Source: Pachyseris speciosa (Eukaryota > Cnidaria > Anthozoa > Scleractinia > Pachyseridae). Taken from it: a stretch of 64,000 nt of DNA. Below are positions 24,423-35,267 of this stretch, one piece after another. A program made the position numbers and the translations under genes. A model generated the notes under the pieces. It was given only the letters and a program-made list of their open reading frames with translations, searched no databases and was not told the DNA's origin. The first letter of the stretch is position 1; every line of letters starts with the position of its first letter. The stretch spans positions 57,501 to 121,500 of the forward strand of contig JAEMWC010000231.1 of NCBI GenBank assembly GCA_016490735.1. The letters run 5' to 3'.

Positions 24423-25502
24423 ATGCCAGGGAGAAATAGAATACCCGAGGAAACAAAGGCTACAATTAGAGCGCTTAAAAACACAACACCTCTCACGCTA
24501 GAAGAAATTGCTCTACGATGTAGAATTTCGAAAACAAGTTTGCAACGCATAGCAAGCACAGAGAACAAAGTGCGAGAGAACCGTAGAACGTTTTGTGGAA
24601 GGAAGAAAAAACTCACTCCAGAACAAGAGGCATTAATTCTTCGAAGTCTAGTAGAATTGAGAGACCAAGAGGGCTCCTTTTCCTCACGGCGTCTGATGGA
24701 GCGGACAGGAATTCATCATGTCACCGACCGGACTGTTAGGCGTTTACTAAACAGAAATGGTTACTTCTTCCTTCAGGCACGCAAAAAGGGGCTAATGAGT
24801 CAGACCGACAAAGACCAGAGAGTGGAGTTTGCCCGGAAAATGCAAGCAGAATACTCCCCGAGTGTTTGGACAGATTCCCTCGCCTTCTACTTGGATGGTG
24901 TCTCATTCGTGTACAAGACTAATCCACTGGAGCAAGCACGCGCCCCCAAAGGGAGAGTATGGAGAAAAAGATCTGAAGGCCTCACACAAGGGTGCTTGGC
25001 CAAAGGCAGTAAATCTGGAACGGGAGGAAAAGTGGCCAAGTTCATGGTAACAATAAGTCACGGCAAAGGAGTGCTTGTTTGTGAAAGATACGAAAAACTG
25101 GATGGAAACTATTTCACATCTTTTATTGATCAGCATTTCAACACAATGTTTGAGCGATCATGCAAAGGATTGAGTCGAGTGTGGCTGCAAGACGGTGATC
25201 CTTCACAAAACAGCAGAGCAGCCCGTGAGGCTATGGCCCGTTGTCATTGTGAACTTTTAAAAATTCCACCACGAATTCCAGACTTAAATCCAATAGAGAA
25301 CGTATTCCATATTGTTTCTAAGAAGTTGGCGAAAGATGCGCTTGAAAGAGGCATAACGCATGAATCATATGAGCAGTTTTGTGAAAGGGTACAAAGAACG
25401 ATTAGTGGTATTTCACAACAGCTGATAGATAGAATTATACAGTCTATGAGCTCTCGCGTGGCCGACATAATAGGAAATAGTGGCGAAAGACTGAAATATT
25501 GA
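24423..25502 (+). CDS. Tc1-like transposase, DD34E, intact (unit 1)
   Basis: The protein has 359 codons from the ATG at 24423 (AACATGC, A at -3). The frame extends 26 codons further only to a GTG, which a eukaryote is unlikely to use. A helix-turn-helix (TLEEIALRCRISKTSLQRI, residues 25-43) is followed by basic CGRKKKL (58-64) and a second DNA-binding region (RRLMERTGIHHVTDRTVRRL, about 89-108). The RNase-H-like catalytic core has Asp158 in FYLDGVSF, Asp257 in WLQDGDPSQNS and Glu292 in PDLNPIENVFH. Thirty-four residues separate the last two, the Tc1 DD34E signature. It cuts and pastes DNA at TA sites. Length is normal for the family. Isoleucine stands where most relatives have Ser before PDLNPIEN. 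No clear Tc1 terminal repeats bracket the gene. Confidence 0.93.
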   Translation: MPGRNRIPEETKATIRALKNTTPLTLEEIALRCRISKTSLQRIASTENKVRENRRTFCGRKKKLTPEQEALILRSLVELRDQEGSFSSRRLMERTGIHHVTDRTVRRLLNRNGYFFLQARKKGLMSQTDKDQRVEFARKMQAEYSPSVWTDSLAFYLDGVSFVYKTNPLEQARAPKGRVWRKRSEGLTQGCLAKGSKSGTGGKVAKFMVTISHGKGVLVCERYEKLDGNYFTSFIDQHFNTMFERSCKGLSRVWLQDGDPSQNSRAAREAMARCHCELLKIPPRIPDLNPIENVFHIVSKKLAKDALERGITHESYEQFCERVQRTISGISQQLIDRIIQSMSSRVADIIGNSGERLKY

Positions 25503-25558
25503 ATCTTAACATGTGTAGGGCACTTGAATTATGTCCAAATGACGTTTTCACGTATTTA

Positions 25559-25741
25559 CGACGGTTTACGATCTCTTTCATACGATTTCAAGCGTGTTTG
25601 TGACGGTTTTTAACGATTTAGTATGATTTCGGGCTAATTTCAATAAAATATGAGTTAATGTTTGTTATTTCTTTTCAAAGGTCAAAATCGTAGAAAATCG
25701 TTTAAAACCGTTGTTAATTGTTCGTAAACCGTGCCAGTGTA
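25559..25741. repeat. Imperfect inverted repeat in the transposase 3' region
   Basis: The left arm (ACGGTTTACGA ... ACGGTTTTTAACGATTT) is mirrored by the right arm (AAATCGTTTAAAACCGT ... TCGTAAACCGT), which ends in GCCAGTG followed by TA. That end looks like a Tc1/mariner terminus, but the left end lacks a matching CACTGGC. This may be a decayed MITE or the surviving right end of the transposon. Present in all units with a 3' region; damaged in unit 4. Confidence 0.55.
25642..25647 (+). terminator. Polyadenylation signal, transposase transcript
   Basis: AATAAA about 140 bp after the transposase stop, repeated in each unit. A second AATAAA follows near 25,801. Confidence 0.45.
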
Positions 25742-26359
25742 CAAATTTGTAAATAAAAATCGTTTTCAATTTTCAAACATGAAAATATCTTTACAACAGA
25801 AATAAAATATCAGCCGACTAATATCGCCAAGGGGACGTTTATTTTCCTTAAACTAGCGCAGTTAACAGTACTTGTGCGTTGGTGGTGCTCGCGATCGCGC
25901 GTAGCGCGCAACACGCAGGACAGTTGAATTACTACGAGCAACTAGGATTCAACTATCGCACTCGCCTGGTTTTTTTTTTTTTTTTTCTTTTTTCTTTTTT
26001 CCTCTGTTCGTATCATCTTTTTTCGGGAAATTTTTCAAGCCAAACTCATTTTTTGTTTTCTTTTGTTTTTGTTTTTGTTTTTTTTTTTTGTTTTTTTTTT
26101 TTTATTCGGATTCTCTTTTAATTAGTCCGATTTTTCGTAAATAAGTAGTGTAATGCAGTTTACTTTAGTCTAGATTTGATTAATTAACAGTTACCTTATT
26201 TCATTCAAGATTATATTCTACGTGAATATCTTTTGCAATTCAATAGTAAAACTGCTCTTATACCGGCAAGCTCCGTTGGGGAATTGACAAGTGAATACAC
26301 AAATCGCGAGCGATCACTGCTTGACCAGTTCATCGGAAAATGGATTCTCTCTGATTCAT

Positions 26360-26608
26360 TTATTGCTTCCCTTGCTTTTTATGGTTTTCCTGGCAACAAG
26401 TCCACTGAATTACTTTCGTTTTGGCTCCCTCGCAATTCAAAACAGCCTCACAAACGGCATCTGCGAACGACTGTCTGTCCGGGAAAATGCTGAGATCAGC
26501 TTGGCTATAGGTTATTAAGTACACGCTTCTCACTTTGGCTGGCTGCAATTCGTCAAGGGAACTTTCCGACTGTGAACTACTAGATACATACTGAGAGAGC
26601 AGCTCCAT
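26360..26608 (-). CDS. 82-codon ORF, N-terminal HUH/Rep-like fragment (unit 1)
   Basis: The protein starts at an ATG at 26608 on the opposite strand to the transposase. It has a Ser/Glu-rich head (residues 1-20) and then VRSVYLITYSQADLSIFPD (26-44), which resembles motif I of HUH rolling-circle initiators (hydrophobic-TY-x-Q). It continues FADAVCEAV, then KVIQWTCCQENHKKQG. In that family a histidine-hydrophobic-histidine motif would be expected next, but the frame stops three residues later and no other frame supplies it. No splice donor is evident at that point. This is a weak, pattern-based call: it may be a truncated gene fragment carried in the unit. Conservation across units could simply reflect recent amplification. 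Confidence 0.4.
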   Translation of the reverse strand: MELLSQYVSSSSQSESSLDELQPAKVRSVYLITYSQADLSIFPDRQSFADAVCEAVLNCEGAKTKVIQWTCCQENHKKQGKQ

Positions 26609-27407
26609 CGTTATGTTCTTACGAACTTCGTTGACAAGTATAAGCCGAAATATTAAATCGTTACGGTACTTTTAATTTCCCGCGCAATAATTAGGAAAAG
26701 CATTCCTTAGACAGCATAGAAAGCCGACTTAGTTGAGGCGCGGACTTGACAATTTGACTCCGAATATGGCTCTGATTTATGCATCTTTTGTTTCCATGTT
26801 AAGAAAGTATCTAAAACACTTAACATAGCATCTGATGAGTGTCATGGAGAACATTTATTTTAGTCTCGCCTGGGTATGCATTCACTGTCAGGTTTGCATT
26901 CTGATCTAAAGTTTAACTTTTCAGCGTGCAACTGCTACCCGTAATCGCGCCATTACCATATTTAACACCAGTAGTCACGCCAGTGGGAAACTCGGACAAT
27001 CTTGGACGGAATAAAATGGACTAATTAACCCCCATCCCCCCCTAAGCAATGATGAAGGCGCGCGAAGAGCAAAACGCGCCATTTTGGCATCATTGAAATG
27101 GGGAGGAGGGGTGGTTCAAATGTTCCATTTATTGTGTCCAAGATTGTATCAAGACTGTGAACGTCACGAAACAATGGGTGCGGGTAATTAGATAGCCATC
27201 TGTCAACTCGTTAAACGCGATTAAACACAGGTCTCTGATGCAGTCACGCGCGTCATCTATTTACGGTGTGCACTCTAAGTTAAGGTATTACACGCGGGAT
27301 ATTTTCGGCAACATGGAGAATATATAACGGTGAATTGTTATGTGACTTTCGGAAATAGCAGAGGAGGTGATAAAGAACATTGTTATTACCGAAAAATATC
27401 TTTCAAC

Positions 27408-28487
27408 ATGCCAGGGAGAAATAGAATACCCGAGGAAACAAAGGCTACAATTAGAGCGCTTAAAAACACAACACCTCTCACGCTAGAAGAAATTGCTCTA
27501 CGATGTAGAATTTCGAAAACAAGTTTGCAACGCATAGCAAGCACAGAGAACAAAGTGCGAGAGAACCGTAGAACGTTTTGTGGAAGGAAGAAAAAACTCA
27601 CTCCAGAACAAGAGGCATTAATTCTTCGAAGTCTAGTAGAATTGAGAGACCAAGAGGGCTCCTTTTCCTCACGGCGTCTGATGGAGCGGACAGGAATTCA
27701 TCATGTCACCGACCGGACTGTTAGGCGTTTACTAAACAGAAATGGTTACTTCTTCCTTCAGGCACGCAAAAAGGGGCTAATGAGTCAGACCGACAAAGAC
27801 CAGAGAGTGGAGTTTGCCCGGAAAATGCAAGCAGAATACTCCCCGAGTGTTTGGACAGATTCCCTCGCCTTCTACTTGGATGGTGTCTCATTCGTGTACA
27901 AGACTAATCCACTGGAGCAAGCACGCGCCCCCAAAGGGAGAGTATGGAGAAAAAGATCTGAAGGCCTCACACAAGGGTGCTTGGCCAAAGGCAGTAAATC
28001 TGGAACGGGAGGAAAAGTGGCCAAGTTCATGGTAACAATAAGTCACGGCAAAGGAGTGCTTGTTTGTGAAAGATACGAAAAACTGGATGGAAACTATTTC
28101 ACATCTTTTATTGATCAGCATTTCAACACAATGTTTGAGCGATCATGCAAAGGATTGAGTCGAGTGTGGCTGCAAGACGGTGATCCTTCACAAAACAGCA
28201 GAGCAGCCCGTGAGGCTATGGCCCGTTGTCATTGTGAACTTTTAAAAATTCCACCACGAATTCCAGACTTAAATCCAATAGAGAACGTATTCCATATTGT
28301 TTCTAAGAAGTTGGCGAAAGATGCGCTTGAAAGAGGCATAACGCATGAATCATATGAGCAGTTTTGTGAAAGGGTACAAAGAACGATTAGTGGTATTTCA
28401 CAACAGCTGATAGATAGAATTATACAGTCTATGAGCTCTCGCGTGGCCGACATAATAGGAAATAGTGGCGAAAGACTGAAATATTGA
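27408..28487 (+). CDS. Tc1-like transposase, intact (unit 2)
   Basis: Predicted protein identical to the unit 1 copy over all 359 residues, with Asp158, Asp257 and Glu292 retained. Confidence 0.93.
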   Translation: MPGRNRIPEETKATIRALKNTTPLTLEEIALRCRISKTSLQRIASTENKVRENRRTFCGRKKKLTPEQEALILRSLVELRDQEGSFSSRRLMERTGIHHVTDRTVRRLLNRNGYFFLQARKKGLMSQTDKDQRVEFARKMQAEYSPSVWTDSLAFYLDGVSFVYKTNPLEQARAPKGRVWRKRSEGLTQGCLAKGSKSGTGGKVAKFMVTISHGKGVLVCERYEKLDGNYFTSFIDQHFNTMFERSCKGLSRVWLQDGDPSQNSRAAREAMARCHCELLKIPPRIPDLNPIENVFHIVSKKLAKDALERGITHESYEQFCERVQRTISGISQQLIDRIIQSMSSRVADIIGNSGERLKY

Positions 28488-29345
28488 ATCTTAACATGTG
28501 TAGGGCACTTGAATTATGTCCAAATGACGTTTTCACGTATTTACGACGGTTTACGATCTCTTTCATACGATTTCAAGCGTGTTTGTGACGGTTTTTAACG
28601 ATTTAGTATGATTTCGGGCTAATTTCAATAAAATATGAGTTAATGTTTGTTATTTCTTTTCAAAGGTCAAAATCGTAGAAAATCGTTTAAAACCGTTGTT
28701 AATTGTTCGTAAACCGTGCCAGTGTACAAATTTGTAAATAAAAATCGTTTTCAATTTTCAAACATGAAAATATCTTTACAACAGAAATAAAATATCAGCC
28801 GACTAATATCGCCAAGGGGACGTTTATTTTCCTTAAACTAGCGCAGTTAACAGTACTTGTGCGTTGGTGGTGCTCGCGATCGCGCGTAGCGCGCAACACG
28901 CAGGACAGTTGAATTACTACGAGCAACTAGGATTCAACTATCGCACTCGCCTGGTTTTTTTTTTTTTTTTTTTCTTTTTTCTTTTTTCCTCTGTTCGTAT
29001 CATCTTTTTTCGGGAAATTTTTCAAGCCAAACTCATTTTTTGTTTTCTTTTGTTTTTGTTTTTGTTTTTTTTTTTTGTTTTTTTTTTTTATTCGGATTCT
29101 CTTTTAATTAGTCCGATTTTTCGTAAATAAGTAGTGTAATGCAGTTTACTTTAGTCTAGATTTGATTAATTAACAGTTACCTTATTTCATTCAAGATTAT
29201 ATTCTACGTGAATATCTTTTGCAATTCAATAGTAAAACTGCTCTTATACCGGCAAGCTCCGTTGGGGAATTGACAAGTGAATACACAAATCGCGAGCGAT
29301 CACTGCTTGACCAGTTCATCGGAAAATGGATTCTCTCTGATTCAT

Positions 29346-29594
29346 TTATTGCTTCCCTTGCTTTTTATGGTTTTCCTGGCAACAAGTCCACTGAATTACT
29401 TTCGTTTTGGCTCCCTCGCAATTCAAAACAGCCTCACAAACGGCATCTGCGAACGACTGTCTGTCCGGGAAAATGCTGAGATCAGCTTGGCTATAGGTTA
29501 TTAAGTACACGCTTCTCACTTTGGCTGGCTGCAATTCGTCAAGGGAACTTTCCGACTGTGAACTACTAGATACATACTGAGAGAGCAGCTCCAT
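29346..29594 (-). CDS. 82-codon HUH/Rep-like fragment (unit 2)
   Basis: Identical to the unit 1 copy, including the early stop after HKKQGKQ. Confidence 0.4.
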   Translation of the reverse strand: MELLSQYVSSSSQSESSLDELQPAKVRSVYLITYSQADLSIFPDRQSFADAVCEAVLNCEGAKTKVIQWTCCQENHKKQGKQ

Positions 29595-30393
29595 CGTTAT
29601 GTTCTTACGAACTTCGTTGACAAGTATAAGCCGAAATATTAAATCGTTACGGTACTTTTAATTTCCCGCGCAATAATTAGGAAAAGCATTCCTTAGACAG
29701 CATAGAAAGCCGACTTAGTTGAGGCGCGGACTTGACAATTTGACTCCGAATATGGCTCTGATTTATGCATCTTTTGTTTCCATGTTAAGAAAGTATCTAA
29801 AACACTTAACATAGCATCTGATGAGTGTCATGGAGAACATTTATTTTAGTCTCGCCTGGGTATGCATTCACTGTCAGGTTTGCATTCTGATCTAAAGTTT
29901 AACTTTTCAGCGTGCAACTGCTACCCGTAATCGCGCCATTACCATATTTAACACCAGTAGTCACGCCAGTGGGAAACTCGGACAATCTTGGACGGAATAA
30001 AATGGACTAATTAACCCCCATCCCCCCCTAAGCAATGATGAAGGCGCGCGAAGAGCAAAACGCGCCATTTTGGCATCATTGAAATGGGGAGGAGGGGTGG
30101 TTCAAATGTTCCATTTATTGTGTCCAAGATTGTATCAAGACTGTGAACGTCACGAAACAATGGGTGCGGGTAATTAGATAGCCATCTGTCAACTCGTTAA
30201 ACGCGATTAAACACAGGTCTCTGATGCAGTCACGCGCGTCATCTATTTACGGTGTGCACTCTAAGTTAAGGTATTACACGCGGGATATTTTCGGCAACAT
30301 GGAGAATATATAACGGTGAATTGTTATGTGACTTTCGGAAATAGCAGAGGAGGTGATAAAGAACATTGTTATTACCGAAAAATATCTTTCAAC

Positions 30394-31473
30394 ATGCCAG
30401 GGAGAAATAGAATACCCGAGGAAACAAAGGCTACAATTAGAGCGCTTAAAAACACAACACCTCTCACGCTAGAAGAAATTGCTCTACGATGTAGAATTTC
30501 GAAAACAAGTTTGCAACGCATAGCAAGCACAGAGAACAAAGTGCGAGAGAACCGTAGAACGTTTTGTGGAAGGAAGAAAAAACTCACTCCAGAACAAGAG
30601 GCATTAATTCTTCGAAGTCTAGTAGAATTGAGAGACCAAGAGGGCTCCTTTTCCTCACGGCGTCTGATGGAGCGGACAGGAATTCATCATGTCACCGACC
30701 GGACTGTTAGGCGTTTACTAAACAGAAATGGTTACTTCTTCCTTCAGGCACGCAAAAAGGGGCTAATGAGTCAGACCGACAAAGACCAGAGAGTGGAGTT
30801 TGCCCGGAAAATGCAAGCAGAATACTCCCCGAGTGTTTGGACAGATTCCCTCGCCTTCTACTTGGATGGTGTCTCATTCGTGTACAAGACTAATCCACTG
30901 GAGCAAGCACGCGCCCCCAAAGGGAGAGTATGGAGAAAAAGATCTGAAGGCCTCACACAAGGGTGCTTGGCCAAAGGCAGTAAATCTGGAACGGGAGGAA
31001 AAGTGGCCAAGTTCATGGTAACAATAAGTCACGGCAAAGGAGTGCTTGTTTGTGAAAGATACGAAAAACTGGATGGAAACTATTTCACATCTTTTATTGA
31101 TCAGCATTTCAACACAATGTTTGAGCGATCATGCAAAGGATTGAGTCGAGTGTGGCTGCAAGACGGTGATCCTTCACAAAACAGCAGAGCAGCCCGTGAG
31201 GCTATGGCCCGTTGTCATTGTGAACTTTTAAAAATTCCACCACGAATTCCAGACTTAAATCCAATAGAGAACGTATTCCATATTGTTTCTAAGAAGTTGG
31301 CGAAAGATGCGCTTGAAAGAGGCATAACGCATGAATCATATGAGCAGTTTTGTGAAAGGGTACAAAGAACGATTAGTGGTATTTCACAACAGCTGATAGA
31401 TAGAATTATACAGTCTATGAGCTCTCGCGTGGCCGACATAATAGGAAATAGTGGCGAAAGACTGAAATATTGA
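30394..31473 (+). CDS. Tc1-like transposase, intact (unit 3)
   Basis: Predicted protein identical to unit 1. Confidence 0.93.
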   Translation: MPGRNRIPEETKATIRALKNTTPLTLEEIALRCRISKTSLQRIASTENKVRENRRTFCGRKKKLTPEQEALILRSLVELRDQEGSFSSRRLMERTGIHHVTDRTVRRLLNRNGYFFLQARKKGLMSQTDKDQRVEFARKMQAEYSPSVWTDSLAFYLDGVSFVYKTNPLEQARAPKGRVWRKRSEGLTQGCLAKGSKSGTGGKVAKFMVTISHGKGVLVCERYEKLDGNYFTSFIDQHFNTMFERSCKGLSRVWLQDGDPSQNSRAAREAMARCHCELLKIPPRIPDLNPIENVFHIVSKKLAKDALERGITHESYEQFCERVQRTISGISQQLIDRIIQSMSSRVADIIGNSGERLKY

Positions 31474-32333
31474 ATCTTAACATGTGTAGGGCACTTGAAT
31501 TATGTCCAAATGACGTTTTCACGTATTTACGACGGTTTACGATCTCTTTCATACGATTTCAAGCGTGTTTGTGACGGTTTTTAACGATTTAGTATGATTT
31601 CGGGCTAATTTCAATAAAATATGAGTTAATGTTTGTTATTTCTTTTCAAAGGTCAAAATCGTAGAAAATCGTTTAAAACCGTTGTTAATTGTTCGTAAAC
31701 CGTGCCAGTGTACAAATTTGTAAATAAAAATCGTTTTCAATTTTCAAACATGAAAATATCTTTACAACAGAAATAAAATATCAGCCGACTAATATCGCCA
31801 AGGGGACGTTTATTTTCCTTAAACTAGCGCAGTTAACAGTACTTGTGCGTTGGTGGTGCTCGCGATCGCGCGTAGCGCGCAACACGCAGGACAGTTGAAT
31901 TACTACGAGCAACTAGGATTCAACTATCGCACTCGCCTGGTTTTTTTTTTTTTTTTTTTCTTTTTTCTTTTTTCCTCTGTTCGTATCATCTTTTTTCGGG
32001 AAATTTTTCAAGCCAAACTCATTTTTTGTTTTCTTTTGTTTTTGTTTTTGTTTTTTTTTTTGTTTTTTTTTTTTTTTATTCGGATTCTCTTTTAATTAGT
32101 CCGATTTTTCGTAAATAAGTAGTGTAATGCAGTTTACTTTAGTCTAGATTTGATTAATTAACAGTTACCTTATTTCATTCAAGATTATATTCTACGTGAA
32201 TATCTTTTGCAATTCAATAGTAAAACTGCTCTTATACCGGCAAGCTCCGTTGGGGAATTGACAAGTGAATACACAAATCGCGAGCGATCACTGCTTGACC
32301 AGTTCATCGGAAAATGGATTCTCTCTGATTCAT

Positions 32334-32582
32334 TTATTGCTTCCCTTGCTTTTTATGGTTTTCCTGGCAACAAGTCCACTGAATTACTTTCGTTTTGGCT
32401 CCCTCGCAATTCAAAACAGCCTCACAAACGGCATCTGCGAACGACTGTCTGTCCGGGAAAATGCTGAGATCAGCTTGGCTATAGGTTATTAAGTACACGC
32501 TTCTCACTTTGGCTGGCTGCAATTCGTCAAGGGAACTTTCCGACTGTGAACTACTAGATACATACTGAGAGAGCAGCTCCAT
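32334..32582 (-). CDS. 82-codon HUH/Rep-like fragment (unit 3)
   Basis: Identical to the unit 1 copy. Confidence 0.4.
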   Translation of the reverse strand: MELLSQYVSSSSQSESSLDELQPAKVRSVYLITYSQADLSIFPDRQSFADAVCEAVLNCEGAKTKVIQWTCCQENHKKQGKQ

Positions 32583-33381
32583 CGTTATGTTCTTACGAAC
32601 TTCGTTGACAAGTATAAGCCGAAATATTAAATCGTTACGGTACTTTTAATTTCCCGCGCAATAATTAGGAAAAGCATTCCTTAGACAGCATAGAAAGCCG
32701 ACTTAGTTGAGGCGCGGACTTGACAATTTGACTCCGAATATGGCTCTGATTTATGCATCTTTTGTTTCCATGTTAAGAAAGTATCTAAAACACTTAACAT
32801 AGCATCTGATGAGTGTCATGGAGAACATTTATTTTAGTCTCGCCTGGGTATGCATTCACTGTCAGGTTTGCATTCTGATCTAAAGTTTAACTTTTCAGCG
32901 TGCAACTGCTACCCGTAATCGCGCCATTACCATATTTAACACCAGTAGTCACGCCAGTGGGAAACTCGGACAATCTTGGACGGAATAAAATGGACTAATT
33001 AACCCCCATCCCCCCCTAAGCAATGATGAAGGCGCGCGAAGAGCAAAACGCGCCATTTTGGCATCATTGAAATGGGGAGGAGGGGTGGTTCAAATGTTCC
33101 ATTTATTGTGTCCAAGATTGTATCAAGACTGTGAACGTCACGAAACAATGGGTGCGGGTAATTAGATAGCCATCTGTCAACTCGTTAAACGCGATTAAAC
33201 ACAGGTCTCTGATGCAGTCACGCGCGTCATCTATTTACGGTGTGCACTCTAAGTTAAGGTATTACACGCGGGATATTTTCGGCAACATGGAGAATATATA
33301 ACGGTGAATTGTTATGTGACTTTCGGAAATAGCAGAGGAGGTGATAAAGAACATTGTTATTACCGAAAAATATCTTTCAAC

Positions 33382-34461
33382 ATGCCAGGGAGAAATAGAA
33401 TACCCGAGGAAACAAAGGCTACAATTAGAGCGCTTAAAAACACAACACCTCTCACGCTAGAAGAAATTGCTCTACGATGTAGAATTTCGAAAACAAGTTT
33501 GCAACGCATAGCAAGCACAGAGAACAAAGTGCGAGAGAACCGTAGAACGTTTTGTGGAAGGAAGAAAAAACTCACTCCAGAACAAGAGGCATTAATTCTT
33601 CGAAGTCTAGTAGAATTGAGAGACCAAGAGGGCTCCTTTTCCTCACGGCGTCTGATGGAGCGGACAGGAATTCATCATGTCACCGACCGGACTGTTAGGC
33701 GTTTACTAAACAGAAATGGTTACTTCTTCCTTCAGGCACGCAAAAAGGGGCTAATGAGTCAGACCGACAAAGACCAGAGAGTGGAGTTTGCCCGGAAAAT
33801 GCAAGCAGAATACTCCCCGAGTGTTTGGACAGATTCCCTCGCCTTCTACTTGGATGGTGTCTCATTCGTGTACAAGACTAATCCACTGGAGCAAGCACGC
33901 GCCCCCAAAGGGAGAGTATGGAGAAAAAGATCTGAAGGCCTCACACAAGGGTGCTTGGCCAAAGGCAGTAAATCTGGAACGGGAGGAAAAGTGGCCAAGT
34001 TCATGGTAACAATAAGTCACGGCAAAGGAGTGCTTGTTTGTGAAAGATACGAAAAACTGGATGGAAACTATTTCACATCTTTTATTGATCAGCATTTCAA
34101 CACAATGTTTGAGCGATCATGCAAAGGATTGAGTCGAGTGTGGCTGCAAGACGGTGATCCTTCACAAAACAGCAGAGCAGCCCGTGAGGCTATGGCCCGT
34201 TGTCATTGTGAACTTTTAAAAATTCCACCACGAATTCCAGACTTAAATCCAATAGAGAACGTATTCCATATTGTTTCTAAGAAGTTGGCGAAAGATGCGC
34301 TTGAAAGAGGCATAACGCATGAATCATATGAGCAGTTTTGTGAAAGGGTACAAAGAACGATTAGTGGTATTTCACAACAGCTGATAGATAGAATTATACA
34401 GTCTATGAGCTCTCGCGTGGCCGACATAATAGGAAATAGTGGCGAAAGACTGAAATATTGA
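33382..34461 (+). CDS. Tc1-like transposase, intact (unit 4)
   Basis: Predicted protein identical to unit 1; the nearby deletion lies beyond the stop and the first poly(A) signal. Confidence 0.93.
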   Translation: MPGRNRIPEETKATIRALKNTTPLTLEEIALRCRISKTSLQRIASTENKVRENRRTFCGRKKKLTPEQEALILRSLVELRDQEGSFSSRRLMERTGIHHVTDRTVRRLLNRNGYFFLQARKKGLMSQTDKDQRVEFARKMQAEYSPSVWTDSLAFYLDGVSFVYKTNPLEQARAPKGRVWRKRSEGLTQGCLAKGSKSGTGGKVAKFMVTISHGKGVLVCERYEKLDGNYFTSFIDQHFNTMFERSCKGLSRVWLQDGDPSQNSRAAREAMARCHCELLKIPPRIPDLNPIENVFHIVSKKLAKDALERGITHESYEQFCERVQRTISGISQQLIDRIIQSMSSRVADIIGNSGERLKY

Positions 34462-35267
34462 ATCTTAACATGTGTAGGGCACTTGAATTATGTCCAAATG
34501 ACGTTTTCACGTATTTACGACGGTTTACGATCTCTTTCATACGATTTCAAGCGTGTTTGTGACGGTTTTTAACGATTTAGTATGATTTCGGGCTAATTTC
34601 AATAAAATATGAGTTAATGTTTGTTATTTCTTTTCAAAGGTCAAAATCGTAGAAAATCGTTTAAAACCGTCAATTGTTCGTAAACATGAAAATATCTTTA
34701 CAACAGAAATAAAATATCAGCCGACTAATATCGCCAAGGGGACGTTTATTTTCCTTAAACTAGCGCAGTTAACAGTACTTGTGCGTTGGTGGTGCTCGCG
34801 ATCGCGCGTAGCGCGCAACACGCAGGACAGTTGAATTACTACGAGCAACTAGGATTCAACTATCGCACTCGCCTGGTTTTTTTTTTTTTTTTTTCTTTTT
34901 TTTTTTTCCTCTGTTCGTATCATCTTTTTTCGGGAAATTTTTCAAGCCAAACTCATTTTTTGTTTTCTTTTGTTTTTGTTTTTGTTTTTTTTTTTTTGTT
35001 TTTTTTTTTTTATTCGGATTCTCTTTTAATTAGTCCGATTTTTCGTAAATAAGTAGTGTAATGCAGTTTACTTTAGTCTAGATTTGATTAATTAACAGTT
35101 ACCTTATTTCATTCAAGATTATATTCTACGTGAATATCTTTTGCAATTCAATAGTAAAACTGCTCTTATACCGGCAAGCTCCGTTGGGGAATTGACAAGT
35201 GAATACACAAATCGCGAGCGATCACTGCTTGACCAGTTCATCGGAAAATGGATTCTCTCTGATTCAT

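Larger units (their letters stand above)
24011..26995 (+). repeat. Array unit 1 (type A, complete, 2,985 bp)
   Basis: This border unit serves as reference. It is the only unit whose MITE (24012-24161) has TA on both sides. T-rich tracts lie at about 25,971-26,000 and 26,050-26,103. Confidence 0.95.
26996..29981 (+). repeat. Array unit 2 (type A, 2,986 bp)
   Basis: Complete. MITE at 26997-27146, left flank GA. Differs from unit 1 mainly in T-tract length (about 28,957-28,973). Confidence 0.95.
29982..32969 (+). repeat. Array unit 3 (type A, 2,988 bp)
   Basis: Complete. MITE at 29983-30132. T tracts slightly longer than in unit 1. Confidence 0.95.

Noticed and set aside
24829..26518. Other open frames inside the unit (for example 24829-25050, 24903-25136, 26233-26493, 26291-26518)
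   Set aside because: They overlap the transposase or the minus-strand ORF in other frames, show no motifs, and recur only because the unit recurs.
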